Source: Marsupella aquatica
Lineage: Eukaryota > Marchantiophyta
Direction: 5' to 3'
Assembly (NCBI GenBank): GCA_973895155.1
Contig: OZ316894.1
Span: forward strand, 9,920,001-9,984,000
DNA: 64,000 nt
Shown here: positions 10,701 to 21,680 of the stretch, in pieces
How positions within the stretch are numbered: the stretch's first letter is position 1
Layout: the number at the start of each line of letters is the position of its first letter
Notes under the pieces: generated by a model
What the model saw: only the letters and a program-made list of their open reading frames with translations
What the model was told of the DNA's origin: nothing
The model's database searches: none
Program-made: the position numbers and the translations under genes

Positions 10701-12365
10701 CGAAGGTTGGTTCAAATGCCCAAGCCAGGCACCTTATCTGTGCAACCAAGTCACATTAACAAAACATTGACAGACACATGTGTGGCTGCTGACGCTAGTC
10801 CTCATATGATATTGAGTGGATCAGATCTATATGCTAGGTGCTTATCTGAAGCAGAAGATACTTTGGAGTCCTCCCCGAGTTCTTCCATTGTCCACCAAAT
10901 TGATACTGATGTAAAATCTGTTGATCAAACACAAAGCTCACCTATCAGCTCACTGAAACATGACCCGTATGGAAGCCAAGGTCTTGATGGCGAATATTCT
11001 GCAACATCTGTAGGCCACGTAGAGTCACAGAAAAATGGGGTGCAAGAGGATTGGAACTATGTCGCAGTGGATCAGCTGGAAGAGTGTCTGGACACGTGCC
11101 TAGCAGCTCTCAGACCTCTTCCTTCTGGATCACAGCATTGCCTTCCTGGACTTGATGTTCCAGAAAATGCTCAACAATTCATTACTGCGGACCAGAATGT
11201 CGAGAACAGGAAGAATGTTGATAAGCTATCTGTCAATACATATGAGGTAGTCCAGCAGGTACCGAGGACCAGGTCGGACATTGGTGAGCCTGATAATAAA
11301 CCCAGCAGTCTTAATGGAAGTGCTTTAAATGAATCCAGGACGCGGTCGGATCTAGTCACGTCACAAGCCACTCCGGTTGATGGAACTGATCACTTGGAAT
11401 TCTCTTCTGGTCCTCTGCAAGAGACAGGCTCTAAGCAGGTACAAACTACCTCTCATACATGTTTTTCTGAATTGCAGCTTTGACACAACTCAAAAACATT
11501 CTAAATTCGCTTTCGTTTTGTCTACTGTCCAAATTCTACTTTCCGAAGGTTCTTAGTTCTCGAGCTCTAATGGCAGTATGGAATATGAAGTGTTGATGAT
11601 TGGTTGGTCTAAATTGCGGATGTGTCACAGATGGAAAATCCAGTCCAAGGTAGAAGTCTTGGTAGGCAGACCTTGAAGCAGAATGAACAACGGTTGAAGC
11701 AATTTGCCCAAGTGTTTCTATTACAAAGGCATATTGCACTCCAACAACAACGTGCTCAAGCAGCACCTCCGTTTCCTCCACCTATGCCTTCGGGATCCGA
11801 GATTCCTAGTCAAGTGGTGAATCAACCACTCGAGGTTGAAAGCAGGGGGCATGGGGACGTTGCTATCAGTAGTACCAGTGTACATACTCATGCAAAATTA
11901 AGTCAGGTAGTTGCAGGGAGGCCAACAGAGGATCACATGGTCTGTGAGATCACTGACCCTAGCGATGAGCAAACGGCGAGCAGAAACTCCCAAGCAGATC
12001 AGAATGCAGGTGCCAAACAGGTAGTAGAGAGACCTGGACCAGATGTTGTCTTGGACATGGTACTACTGCTGAGGCGCATCGAGGCTGAATATGGGACGTC
12101 AGAAGCTAATTTTGAGGGCGAAAGCAGCACATGGTGCACATCAGGATGTGGTGATGTCGAAGAGGGTGTACCTCTATTGGGGAATTCGGATTCGATGAGG
12201 AGGGAGAGCTCCGTGGCCAAGTTCGCCAATGCTGTAAGCATGAAACATATCAGCATACCTGATGTGAATGCCGTGTTGCTTGTATTTATTGCAATGGTCG
12301 TATACACAAGGACAATTTGCAAGGGTCTCTTTTTCGGGGCGAGGCAAACCCACAGGAGACCCTGA
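7749..12365 (+). CDS. Giant IQ-motif (calmodulin-binding) array protein with candidate C-terminal membrane anchor
   Basis: Two coding exons, 7749-11438 and 11631-12365, joined in phase 0 by a GT-AG intron, give 1474 residues. The first exon directly follows the acceptor-like CCCTACTTGCAG, so ATG 7749 is the likely start. Residues 1-270 are unrecognised. Residues about 272-980 hold an IQ array: roughly 17 units of 35 residues (AxxVLQKHWRAxxGRxLVKxLK, then a charged helix ending about xxREQxRIDx), flanked by diverged IQ motifs. IQ motifs bind calmodulin or myosin-type light chains. Residues about 980-1430 are low-complexity and serine/glutamine-rich. Near the end, VNAVLLVFIAMVVYT (about 1441-1455) followed by a basic tail could be a tail anchor. 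If the intron is retained the protein stops at 11483 without this segment. The repeats resemble ASPM or myosin-neck IQ arrays in style only; I see no motor, CH or ASH domain. Function unknown. Confidence 0.85.
8695..10490 (+). repeat. Coding tandem array of about 105-bp units (IQ repeats)
   Basis: Inside the IQ gene a unit of about 105 bp (35 codons) recurs about 17 times. Each contains a GTGCTGCAGAAACATTGGCG-like core and an AGGGAGCAGCAGAGAAT-like segment. Two units are a few residues longer or shorter, including one near 10110-10150 with an extra KEKHLK block. Long antisense open frames over 8906-10225 are a by-product of this repeat and are not genes. Confidence 0.85.
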
Positions 12366-14890
12366 ATGGATGACCAGTCTGGTCATTTTTACACGATGTC
12401 GAATTGAGGATGACGTAGTCAATCCTGGCCTGTTCCAAAGCTTTATATTTGATTTTTGACCTTGGAACGGTATTGTATTTACACAGAATTTAAGTTATTG
12501 TCGATTTAGTGCAGTACAGGTGCTAAGACACGGTGGTTGAAGGAGGCCTTCGGCAGCCTCATAGAGTGACTTCAAAATTTTGCAAAGCCCTATACAGTAG
12601 CAATCCCTCGGCAAGTGAGGACCTGGGATATCTCCTTGTCTCTAGTGTGGAGGGAACCCATTCTTTCCCATTCGTATGCGATTAGACCAATAATTGGCTC
12701 ACAGAGCTGACCCTTGTACCAAATGATACTGAAATAAATTGTAACGTTATTGGTGTAGCCATAAGCATCGTTCGTGTGGACGTTGTGAGGCTTTTTAATA
12801 CTCGAAACTGCTTCAAAGTTATGAATATCCTCCTCCAGTTGTGAACGTCCGAGGGGAGCTATGCTTTGCCTGTCTAATTGTCTGTCGTGCCTACCTGCAT
12901 TATACTGCGAATCTGATGTTTTGTTGGGGAAAGATCGAGTCATTTTGTCTGGCCGATGAAAGGAGGGATGGCTACTCAGAAGGGATTGCCTTTTGTCCTG
13001 AATGGTTTATTCGACTGGAGCTCCTTGAACCAATACAGCATTGTACAAGCAGATACAATGTACCAACTGATTTAGGTTTACATAATTCAAAACTAGCTAT
13101 TTCAAAATATTGGCTACCACTCCATTCCTAGCCTAGCGTATATCTTGTATATTCTCCGTTTATGGAACTCTTTCATGTTGAGTATTATCGTGAGTTATCA
13201 TTTTCATGAACCCGACGAGTTTTGCACAGAAAAGGTACTGACCGACACCTTTAGGCCCATCTCATGGGTAGTATAAAAATATCTCATGAAGCAAACTGCC
13301 TCGATTCATTACACCCATTTTCCTTTCTATAAACAGATAAAGGATGGTAACTGGAAGTCTTGTTGAACATAAGTGATATGGCCAGGCAATCGATTGCTGT
13401 GGGACAGTTAGAAAACTGGCCTGGCAATTGGATTCTGAGTTCTCATAAAACAAGCAGCCTCCCTTCATTCCCACCCATTTTGCTTTCTCTAATCGGACCA
13501 AGGGAAACTGGCAGGATAGTGTACTATAGTGTGTACAAAGATAGACATAGATGGATTACATGTTTTAGTGTGCAAAAGATAGATAGATAGATAGATAGGT
13601 AGATTTTAATGTAAACACCGACTCATCAACTTTTTCTCCATGTTTTCTAAGCTAGACAATGAAATCTAGAATAATCAACCTTTTGCAGATACTACTCCGT
13701 CCTCGAAAATGCCAATGTCATGTCCGTAGCATGACGAGAGGATTCCTGCTTCTGCTACACATTCGGAGCCAAAAGTTCTGAGGCAAAAGATGTGCGTGAG
13801 TACGACTGTAGTACAAAGTGTGAATGATGCTGAGACATAATGGAAAACGTGAGTCGCAGTGAGACGACAGCACCATCATCAGGGAACGAAGAAACGAGCA
13901 TGCATTGATGAGTGCGTATTGATTTGCTTCCGCCCATTTATCCACAGGCACCGACAACGATGTGAATCTTGTCACGAAGGTCAGTTGTAGCACGATGAAA
14001 CCCATAATTGCGTGAAAAGAGGGCCAGACGACGACCGAATTGCACTCTGGATGGGCCTCCGACGAGTCCAGTCCGCCCTATTCAATTTGATGGGATCGGC
14101 AGGAAAGAAGAGTTTGGGCCAGACGCTGAATGGTTGCCGCTCCGAGAGTCATCCTAATTGCTCGTGAATAGCGCAATATCGTGAGTCCTGCGTTGTCGCA
14201 AATGAAATTCGCAATCTGCAGAAAGAGAACTTAGTCGGTGCATATTTAAGAGAGCGAGAGAGAGTAGCTCTCAAGTAAGAGGTCGGTGGTAACAATGGGG
14301 GGAGTTCTTTCTCTGCGGATGAGTATTCAGTTGGATCAAATTGGAACCTATTCGGTTGGATAAAATTGATCTGTCCGGATGCGCAGTAAGGGTAAGTACA
14401 GAGAGAGTTTGTGAAGAAATTGTGGATATTGTAGGCATCAGGTCGTTCTTCCACCGGGCCCGACTTGTGAAGCTATGCCGGCAGCAGCTAAGAGCCATTA
14501 CCATGTATGGGATAGAGAGGGCCTTTCTGATGGTGCGCAACTCGTAATCGGTGTTGCCGGCCCCCTACCGAAATAGCTGTGTCGAAGGTGGGGCAAAGTG
14601 CGATATCTTTACCAAATGCTACATACGCTGGTCCGCTGATGTTCAGCATCGTATGAAATCCTGATGCCGACCGGCCGTGAAGTATTAAATATCCAAGGAT
14701 TGAATCCATGCAAGCAAGACGCGGAACACAGCAAGGGTTTCCAGCAGCCTTGAAGTGGACATGTAATGGTCCTCTACTGATGGGAGTCGTGCAAATTCCG
14801 AACCATTCGGCCTCTTGGTTGTCTTTTTGGAGTGTCTAATTCTCTGAGACTTCCTGAAGCAGACGTCAAACACAAAGAGAGAAGGCAATA
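12366..14890. other. Intergenic region between the IQ and TMEM144-like genes
   Basis: Holds the IQ gene's 3' end, a GATA microsatellite at about 13578-13602 and a loose duplication of about 160 bp at 13280-13490 (a CCCATTTTCCTTTCT-like block occurs twice). Minus-strand open frames at 12590-12943 and 13718-14005 match nothing I know. The stretch from about 14240 to 14893 is the probable promoter and leader of the TMEM144-like gene. No supported gene. Confidence 0.4.
13578..13602. repeat. GATA microsatellite
   Basis: About six uninterrupted copies of the tetranucleotide GATA/ATAG, followed by one imperfect unit. Confidence 0.9.
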
Positions 14891-14893
14891 GGC

Positions 14894-17542
14894 ATGTCAG
14901 AGGTTGCAGGGACGGTTGCTGCAGTGTCTGCGGCGCTGTTTTTCGGTTCATATGGTAAGTGGGTTCTCTTCTGTTCTTCTTCCCTTTCAGTGATTTAGGA
15001 AAAGTCTTCCGCAACACGGTCGAGCATAACGTAGAGAACGAAGCATATTGAGCTTTAGGTTTCCACTGTTTCCATATTGAGCTCTAGAGAACGTGTAAAA
15101 TAAGGGTGATTCATCGCCTTCGATAGAGCTCGGGTGCTTTCTGTGGACTTCCCAGGGCCCTCATGACCTTCCTTCAGCCAATGTCACCATGCACATTCCC
15201 TTTTTAAAAAATAAGATTTGGAGAGAAGTAACCGCTATATTTACCCAAATTGAATCATTTTTGTAGGAACTCGTGATGCTGTAGTTGAAATTCCGTTCGC
15301 AGTATGCGTCAAGAGGAGAGGATTCCTACTGTCCTGAACATCTTAAGAACAGGGGGCCATTCCCACTGAATTGCATAAATTGGAAAGATTGCCTTGAGCA
15401 CAAAGTCAGACGAGGTAGTCTTCAAGATATGTAGTTATTGTAGTTTCTAGAAAGACCCATCAGGTTCGAACACCTTTCTTATAGCAGCTGTCTTTTCGCA
15501 GGTCTCCCATATCTTGGTTATATGCATGGAACCTAACCAGGGCTGTTTCTCATTTCTGATGCAGCGGTACCTCTCAAATTTCCTTCAGTGTTGGCAGCTC
15601 ACGTTGACCCCATAGTCTATCAGACATACAAGTCGATTGCATGCTTTACAACATCATGGCTCGTTCTACTTGTCGTGGTATGGATTCCCTATCATTCTCC
15701 CTATTTTCGCAAACAGCAAAGACGCCTAGACGAGACGACTCCTTTTTGTGTTATAATGGAATTTTTGCTCTCGTTCACAAGCACCTGTTTTCAAACTTTG
15801 GAACTTGAGACAATAATTTAAGTCCTGCAATGCAAAATCCAAATCTGGCAAAATGCGTTCCAATGTACTGATCTCGTCTAGTTGTGTGTGGTTTAGGACA
15901 AATTCATCTAATATTTCAAGTTGTCTAACTCAAGAACTGATTTGCGACTTGCAGCCCCTGAAGTTCACATGGTGGGGAATGGTGGGGGCTACCTTGTGGT
16001 CCTCGACAGGCATTGTGGCAATCATGGCTGTGCGTTGGGCAGGCATTGGAGTGGCCCAGTCGCTCTGGAGTGGCATCAGTAGTATGAAGCTCGACCTCTC
16101 GCACTCCACTCTATCTTTCTCTGTGTTGGATTGCACGAAAACCCTAGTCGTGGTTGAAATAGATTGTGTCTTGTTGTTACGTGTTGCTTTTAGTTTTGCA
16201 GCTTCTTAATTAGTGTCCATGGACTTTCTCAGGGCAAAGAAGTTTAGTTGCCATCTCTGCTTCACATGCCTGAAGGAGTCTGTCCTAATTTTGCTTCCCC
16301 TTGTCTTCCGCTCTAACACGTGCACATGTATTTGTCCCTGTATGCACAGTTTTTGTGTCCTACATCTGGGGAGCTTATGTATTTGCTGAGCCTATACAAA
16401 ATCCCGCTTTGTCTATGATGGCTCTTGGTGTCATGGCGATCGGGATGACAGGAATTGGGATGGCTGCCTCGGGGAAATTTTCCAACAAAGTCCCTTCATC
16501 TAAGCGGGAAGACGAAGATTTCGTTGACCTCTTGCCTTTGGACAGTGAGGGGAAGACAATTCTGTCCCGATCAGTCAGAGATGAAAAAGGCCACTTGAAG
16601 TACAAGAAAGACTCTAAATTTTCACACGGGGTCATCTGTGCAGTTATCGTGGGCATCTCAAATGGAAGCTTCTTGATACCTTTAAAGTATGCCACACAGG
16701 TGAGCCGTTCAGGGATTGATACGCGTTGTCTTCGATCACCAGAATACAAGCACATTTTTAAATTGTTCTTAGCAGAAATATTCTTAGTTCCTGCAAAAAA
16801 TTTCGACTTGAACAGAACTAGAACTGGGACGCTAATTTGTTGAAGTCGTGCAGGAAGTTAAGGGTGTGGAGTACTTGGTTTCTTTTGGAGTGGGGACCTT
16901 AACAATCACATCATTTATTCTCCTGTGCCATTCAATACTTCAAGTTTTGATGGGAAGACCACGACCAGCAATGCAATTTAGAGTAGCTGCGGGACCTGCT
17001 TTGCTGACAGGCGTATTGTGGAGTGCGGGCAATGTTGCTAGGTAAATAATGATCTCCTTTCAATTTCAGATTGAATTACAGTTCCAACTAGAAGGAAATG
17101 AACAGGCTCTGATCGTCAAGGGTTGATTGAGCTCAGGCAGGACAAGTAGGGAAAAAATATATATGAAGTGTCGATTCACTTTCAGAACTACGTGGGCTGC
17201 TAGCAGGTAAGTTCAACATTATTCAGTCTTGTTTCTGTGTTCGACGTTCCTAGATGTGACGCAATTCTTGCACGCTGAGTCTAAACATGCGACACCCATC
17301 TGAAATATTTGTGGTTTTGAATGTGCAGCATCTATGCAATGCAGTATTTAGGACTGGCACTGGGGTGGCCGTTAGTCCAATGCCAGCTGCTAGTAAGTGC
17401 AATGTGGGCTGTTTTCTACTACGAAGAAGTCACTGGACAAAAAGCAGCGATTGTCTTGCTGGCATCTTGTGGCCTTGTGGTTGTTGGTGCAGTACTGCTT
17501 TCACAGTTTGGCACAGTTAGCCATCCCAGTCATGGACACTAG
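14894..17542 (+). CDS. TMEM144-like multi-spanning membrane protein (putative carbohydrate transporter)
   Basis: Six exons with GT-AG borders: 14894-14954, 15565-15677, 15955-16078, 16350-16699, 16854-17041 and 17329-17542. They give 349 residues, close to human TMEM144 (345). Phases agree at every junction (1, 0, 1, 0, 2). The protein is hydrophobic with about ten membrane segments. Family-like blocks are FFGSYAVPLKFP at the N-terminus, LWSSTGIVAIMAVRWAGIGVAQ, IWGAYVFAEP, ISNGSFLIPLKYA, LTGVLWSAGN and QYLGLALGWPLVQCQLL near the C-terminus. A hydrophilic loop rich in charged residues (about 155-200) separates two halves, as in the drug/metabolite transporter fold to which PF07857 belongs. TMEM144 is described as a predicted carbohydrate transporter; the substrate here is unknown. 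The start has an MSEVAGTVAAV N-terminus running straight into the first membrane helix. Confidence 0.88.
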
Positions 17543-18243
17543 ACAGAAACAGGCCCATTCATTCATCTACACCACTAAATTCAAGAACAATGGTAAGCAT
17601 CCAAAACAATCCAAGGTTTAGCTCGAAATGATTGTTCAAGACACAGTACATTTGCGGAAACATTCCACTGTTTTGCCAGTAGAAGAGTGGTCGAAATCAT
17701 TGTTCATTACACTGAGCCTTCGCGGGAGGTTGTAATTTTAATTGTCAAGGATTAGGTGAGGCCGGTGGACTTCCTTATGACTTGTTCCAGTAACACAAGC
17801 GTAGTGACGAATTTATCCTACCTGTCCACAGATTTAGACCCCGAGAATGAGCTTCAAAGCTATGAACGGGCAAATAAATCTGTGAGAAGGAAAGCCCACA
17901 AGTGACACTTCTCCTTTATGGTACCCAAGCATTGGCTTGTGACACATGTTGTGTTATGCATCTGTCTTGGCGTAGTTATAAGGTTGGACAAAGTGTGATG
18001 ACAACTGAATCTGGTGTCCTCTGCGACTAATGGCATCGTGAGATCCTGCAGTCGTCCTATACCTGTGGAAGCCAGGGATGGTTTCTGTAACACGTCTGTT
18101 CCCTCAGCCTACATTGTGCCAATTGGGAAGTTTTCTCCACGGAAATCTCAAAATTCACAACCCATGACTCACTGGTTGGTTTCATTCCGTTCCAGAGCTG
18201 TTGCACAACAGAAGTCACATAAAACCCCGGTTAAGTTTAAAAG

Positions 18244-19062
18244 TCACGGGCCAGCTGCAATAGAAATGATACCATCATACATCGCATAGTGACATCTGCG
18301 TCCAAGTTCAGGGCATGACAAGTTCTTCGTGTGCACAGACAACTCCCAGCTCCTGGCTTCGTTGACTCGAGAACAATCTGTAGCATGCATTCTCCTACGG
18401 GCCATCCTATCAAAGTAAAAGCAATCACTTTTGGAAGACCATTGTAAGGATGCATAAGCAAAGACAGAAGAAAGAAATCGAATTGATGACCACATCCAGA
18501 ACAGAATACATACTGTTATAATTCAAGAGCTTCTCAATGAGGTCCACATGAGTCATAAGCATCCGGCGGCAGCAATACCGAACTAAGCCCAACGCATCCA
18601 GAGCATCGCTGCCAGTGGTCAACAACAACGCCAATCGTAAACCGAGATCGCGATGTAAATTTTAGGGTTTACAGAAATGGAGTCGATTCAATGGTAACCT
18701 CTCTCACAAATCTTTGTCGGAAGGGACAAAATTTATCAACAAGGTCGCTCAATCGAGAGTTGAAACTCACCCTTCAGAATAGTCAGCCTGTAGAAGGTCC
18801 AGGTATGTGTCCCATTTGTTCCTTATGACCTGGTTCCACAAGTAAACGACGACCTCAGATATCTATCCATCCAAATCTCTCTCGTCCGCAACAAGTTATG
18901 CTATAGCAAAGCTAATTTTGCGGACGAGCTTCGCCTTTATTCAACTGACCAAACACTGGATGAACATGGATGCTTTATACAGCTTGTTGAATCAGCTGAC
19001 CATTGCAGAGAAGCCGTAACCCTTACCTTGCCACAGGTGAAGCATCGTACCGGAATGATCAT
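18244..19062 (-). CDS. RPB10: RNA polymerase subunit RPB10 (ABC10-beta, common to RNA polymerases I, II and III)
   Basis: Minus-strand gene in four tiny exons: 19062-19027, 18829-18771, 18608-18514 and 18254-18244, giving 66 residues. Exon 1 encodes exactly [12 protein letters not shown] and ends in a clean GTAAGG donor; human POLR2L, as I recall it, has an intron at the same place. Exon 2 gives the [17 protein letters not shown] block and exon 3 the [16 protein letters not shown] and LIEKLLNYN blocks. The zinc ligands are present: C7, C10, C44 and C45. RPB10 is a small zinc-binding scaffold subunit needed for assembly of nuclear RNA polymerases. Oddities: position 15, normally glycine (VIGNKW), is arginine, and the C-terminus depends on an 11-nt last exon giving TGP-stop. 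Without that last splice, exon 3 reads on to a stop at about 18425, giving a longer hydrophobic tail. It is convergent with the TMEM144-like gene. Family call very sure, last exon less so. Confidence 0.9.
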
Positions 19063-19312
19063 CTTGGCTTCTCAGCCCTCGTGAAGTGGGGCCAACAGAA
19101 AAGGGGCGATTCTGCGCCTGTCTCGAATTTATCGAGCTCGCTAGGTTCGCCCCAGTGCCAAAATCTCGCTCTCAATTCCCGATCGCGCTTGAGAATTTGT
19201 CGTTCGCAGAAGTCTTCGACGACAAGAACTGAAATTCTGGGTCCAAAGCTCCGGAATTCTCGGGATCTGTTTAAATGTAGAGTCTACCGTGTCTAAGAGA
19301 TCTCCTCCATTG

Positions 19313-19660
19313 TACGCTATTTGCTTACTGTAGACATTAAATAAATCTTCCTTATAAAGAGAGAAGGGTAAGGTGACAAGGTTCAATACTTGTGTGTGTG
19401 GGTGGGGTGTACTGTTGTAAGTATTGAATTTTTCCAATGGTAAGGTCCCAAGGTTCAATACTTGTGTGTGTGGGTGGGGTGTACTGTTGTTGTAAGTATT
19501 GAATTTTTCTAAGGGTAAGGTCCCAAGGTTCAATACTTGTGTGTGTGGGTGTAGTGGTGGGAAGTATCTATTATAGCTATTTGCTTACTGCAGACATTAA
19601 ATTTTACTTAAATCTCACTTATAAAGTGAGAAGGGTAAGGTCCCAGGTTCAATAGAGGTG
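19313..19660. repeat. Tandem repeat array (about 63-74 bp units) inside a larger duplication
   Basis: Three tandem units starting with GGTAAGGTCCCAAGGTTCAA and containing TACTTGTGTGTGTGGGTG lie at about 19365-19556. They are bracketed by two copies of a GCTATTTGCTTACTG(T/C)AGACATTAA segment, at about 19317 and 19578, that each lead into AGAAGGGTAAGG. The GGTTCAA core looks like a box B remnant, so this may be an amplified SINE fragment. Confidence 0.75.
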
Positions 19661-19850
19661 TGTGGGTAGGGTGTAGTGGTGGAAGTATTGGTTATTTTCT
19701 CAGCCCCTGGTGGACCCACTTTGGGGCCCTGGTTTAACACTCTCTCCCTCCTGGGATGGGTCCCTGTTGGATCCCTGGTAGCGTGACTTGTGGGCTACCT
19801 TACCTAAAATTTCATACTCCATAGCAGGACATCTATCGTCTGTTGGATAT
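19620..19850 (+). repeat. SINE-like element, family B, copy 2 (degenerate)
   Basis: Begins GGTAAGGTCCCAGGTTCAAT (box B-like) and contains GGGTAGGGTGTAGTGGTGG, CTTGTGGGCTACCTTACC and ACATCTATCGTCTGTTGGAT, which parallel segments of the 2.70-2.99 kb copy in the same order. Confidence 0.45.
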
Positions 19851-19857
19851 GTTAGAT

Positions 19858-20195
19858 ATTGCTCTAGTCTTGTGACTCATGAGCTAACCACAGTTAGTCT
19901 AACTTGGGTTAGGACTTAGCTAATGTTAGCGGTAGTGCTGTTGTGCATATAGCCAGGGCTGATGCCAGACCCTGGTGGAACTTAGGCTCATTGTTACGGA
20001 GCTAGTTGAGAGATAGGGAGAGCTTGTGTTGTGGATGCTTGGTATGGCCGATCGGCCTAGAGTGCAGTAAAGCTCTTGTGTGTTCCCGTGGACGTAGCCT
20101 CATGTGGAGGTGAACCACGTATCTCTCTGTGTCGACTATTGTGCGTTGGATGGTTCATGGGCTTGCCGTTGCGAATGTCGTCTATGCTCAACAGG
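19858..20195 (+). mobile_element. Possible copia-type LTR fragment
   Basis: The stretch near 20083-20135 (CCCGTGGACGTAGCCTCATG, then GGTGAACCACGTATCTC) resembles the R/U5 part of many plant Ty1-copia LTRs. Possible ends are TGTTAGAT at about 19858 and CAACA at about 20193, but no clear target duplication, primer-binding site or internal domain follows, so boundaries are tentative. Confidence 0.3.
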
Positions 20196-20199
20196 ATAG

Positions 20200-21400
20200 G
20201 CCTTCTGTTGGCGTCAAGGCAAAATTACACTCACCAGATGAGTCTTTTTTTCCTTTGGCGCATTTTGGGGGAGCGATTGACATAAAGGCAAATGCGAGCC
20301 TTTATGTACTGAAATTGCCAATACTCCCCTATATACAGGGGCTAGTCACCAGATCTAATGTAAATCTAGGAAGATCTGGAGACAATTTATTACACATCTG
20401 TCAGTACATACTGGAGTACTGGACATAAATTATGTCCCCATACCAAAGAATGAACTCCCAAAGCAAATTCTTTTACCCCCCTTTACTGGGTCTCTTGCCT
20501 TTGGGGTCTTGTCTCCCCGATTGACACTCTATTTTGTTTAGCAGTCTAATATACAAAAAGTAATGCCCAAATGGACTGGCAAGTCCTTAGCCATCCATAG
20601 GGGCAGCCTGGACTACCGTATCAACATCTGAAATTGCTGGCATAGTACTATTTACATGTTGTATTGGAAAGATGACCTGTTCCAGCTTCTGAAAAGTGAC
20701 ACTGTTTTCAGTTCACCCAAGTGATCACATTGTCATCAAGCCACATGCATATAAAGCCTGCAGCCATTGTTACCACTCCATACTAGTTGCCATTCATTGC
20801 TCTATCCGAGTGTTACCCTAAGTACCTCCTGTGCAAAATCATAAACCAAAAGCTATGGGGTCACAATAGGGCATCTCAAAGCTATATAGTCACAAATAAT
20901 GACTCTTGGCCATAAACAAAAGGCCATAGCTTGCTTCTAGCCTCTAGAGTGACTTATGGTCATGGCATCTGACCAAAAACATTGGCAAAAAGTTATCAAT
21001 TATTTGATAGTCCATAAATTTTTCCTGTGTTGGTAACCTTAACTACTAAGTTCAAGTCCATCAAATTTTGATGTTTGAGACCACCCAAACTGCCCAGTTG
21101 CACACCAACAAATGCAGTGATGTTCTCTCTGACCGTGGTGAGACACTCTTACCAAGTTGCATAGAGGGCTGCCCTACGGGCCCCTCAGGCCAATGTCCAA
21201 GCTGCCCAGCTCTGAACGCTCCTTTCTACCATATAACAAGTGGAGGATGGCACAACAGGTGGGGATGCTCTGACCAATAGGGTTAGCTTGCGACAATACT
21301 CTACACACTACTGGGTGACCAATTTCCACCCCACAACAGTAGTGAACTAAAGTTCAGCCAATAAAGAGGCTACACCAGATCAAGGAGAATATAACAAAGG
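20200..21400. other. Intergenic, probably old transposon-derived DNA
   Basis: No supported gene. On the minus strand near 20740-20690 a short reading WLDDNVITWVN-stop-KQ loosely recalls a copia RNase H segment but is too short and broken to call. Confidence 0.35.
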
Positions 21401-21405
21401 CCAAA

Positions 21406-21680
21406 GCAGGCATGGCTGAGTGGTAGCTCACTGGACTTGAGTACTCATAGGTCTTGGGTTCAACTCTTATAAGTGGCTCGTGTTGCCTCCCTTTCCATGG
21501 GGTTTCACGGATTTCCTCAAAATTTTTAAAAAGAAACGAAGAATTATAGGACAAAGGGGAAGGTCCCCCTTGTTTCCATGGAACCCGTCTCGAAGCCAAG
21601 GATTGGGGGTGTGCTGCTCTACGCAATCATGGTTTCATGGGACAGAACAAGAGAAACAGTGGAAGCGAGGTGAGCCGGTA
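21406..21680 (+). repeat. tRNA-derived SINE, family A, copy 1
   Basis: Head with box A (TGGCTGAGTGGTAGCTCACT) and box B (GGGTTCAACTC) about 30 bp apart, as in tRNA-derived SINEs transcribed by RNA polymerase III. The body includes TCGTGTTGCCTCCCTTTCCA and TGGGGTTTCACGGATTTCC, then GGGGAAGGTCCC and GTGCTGCTCTACGCAATCAT, ending in a purine-rich GAACAAGAGAAACAGTGGAA tail region. Directly followed by copy 2. Confidence 0.8.

Noticed and set aside
19003-19296. Plus-strand open frame of 98 codons, with a possible first exon at 18691-18802
   Set aside because: It is antisense to exons 1 and 2 of RPB10; the minus-strand reading gives [12 protein letters not shown] with a perfect donor, so the plus frame is a shadow.
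21406-21480. tRNA gene suggested by box A and box B
   Set aside because: Acceptor and anticodon arms do not pair, and the segment recurs with a long shared body, so it is a SINE head.
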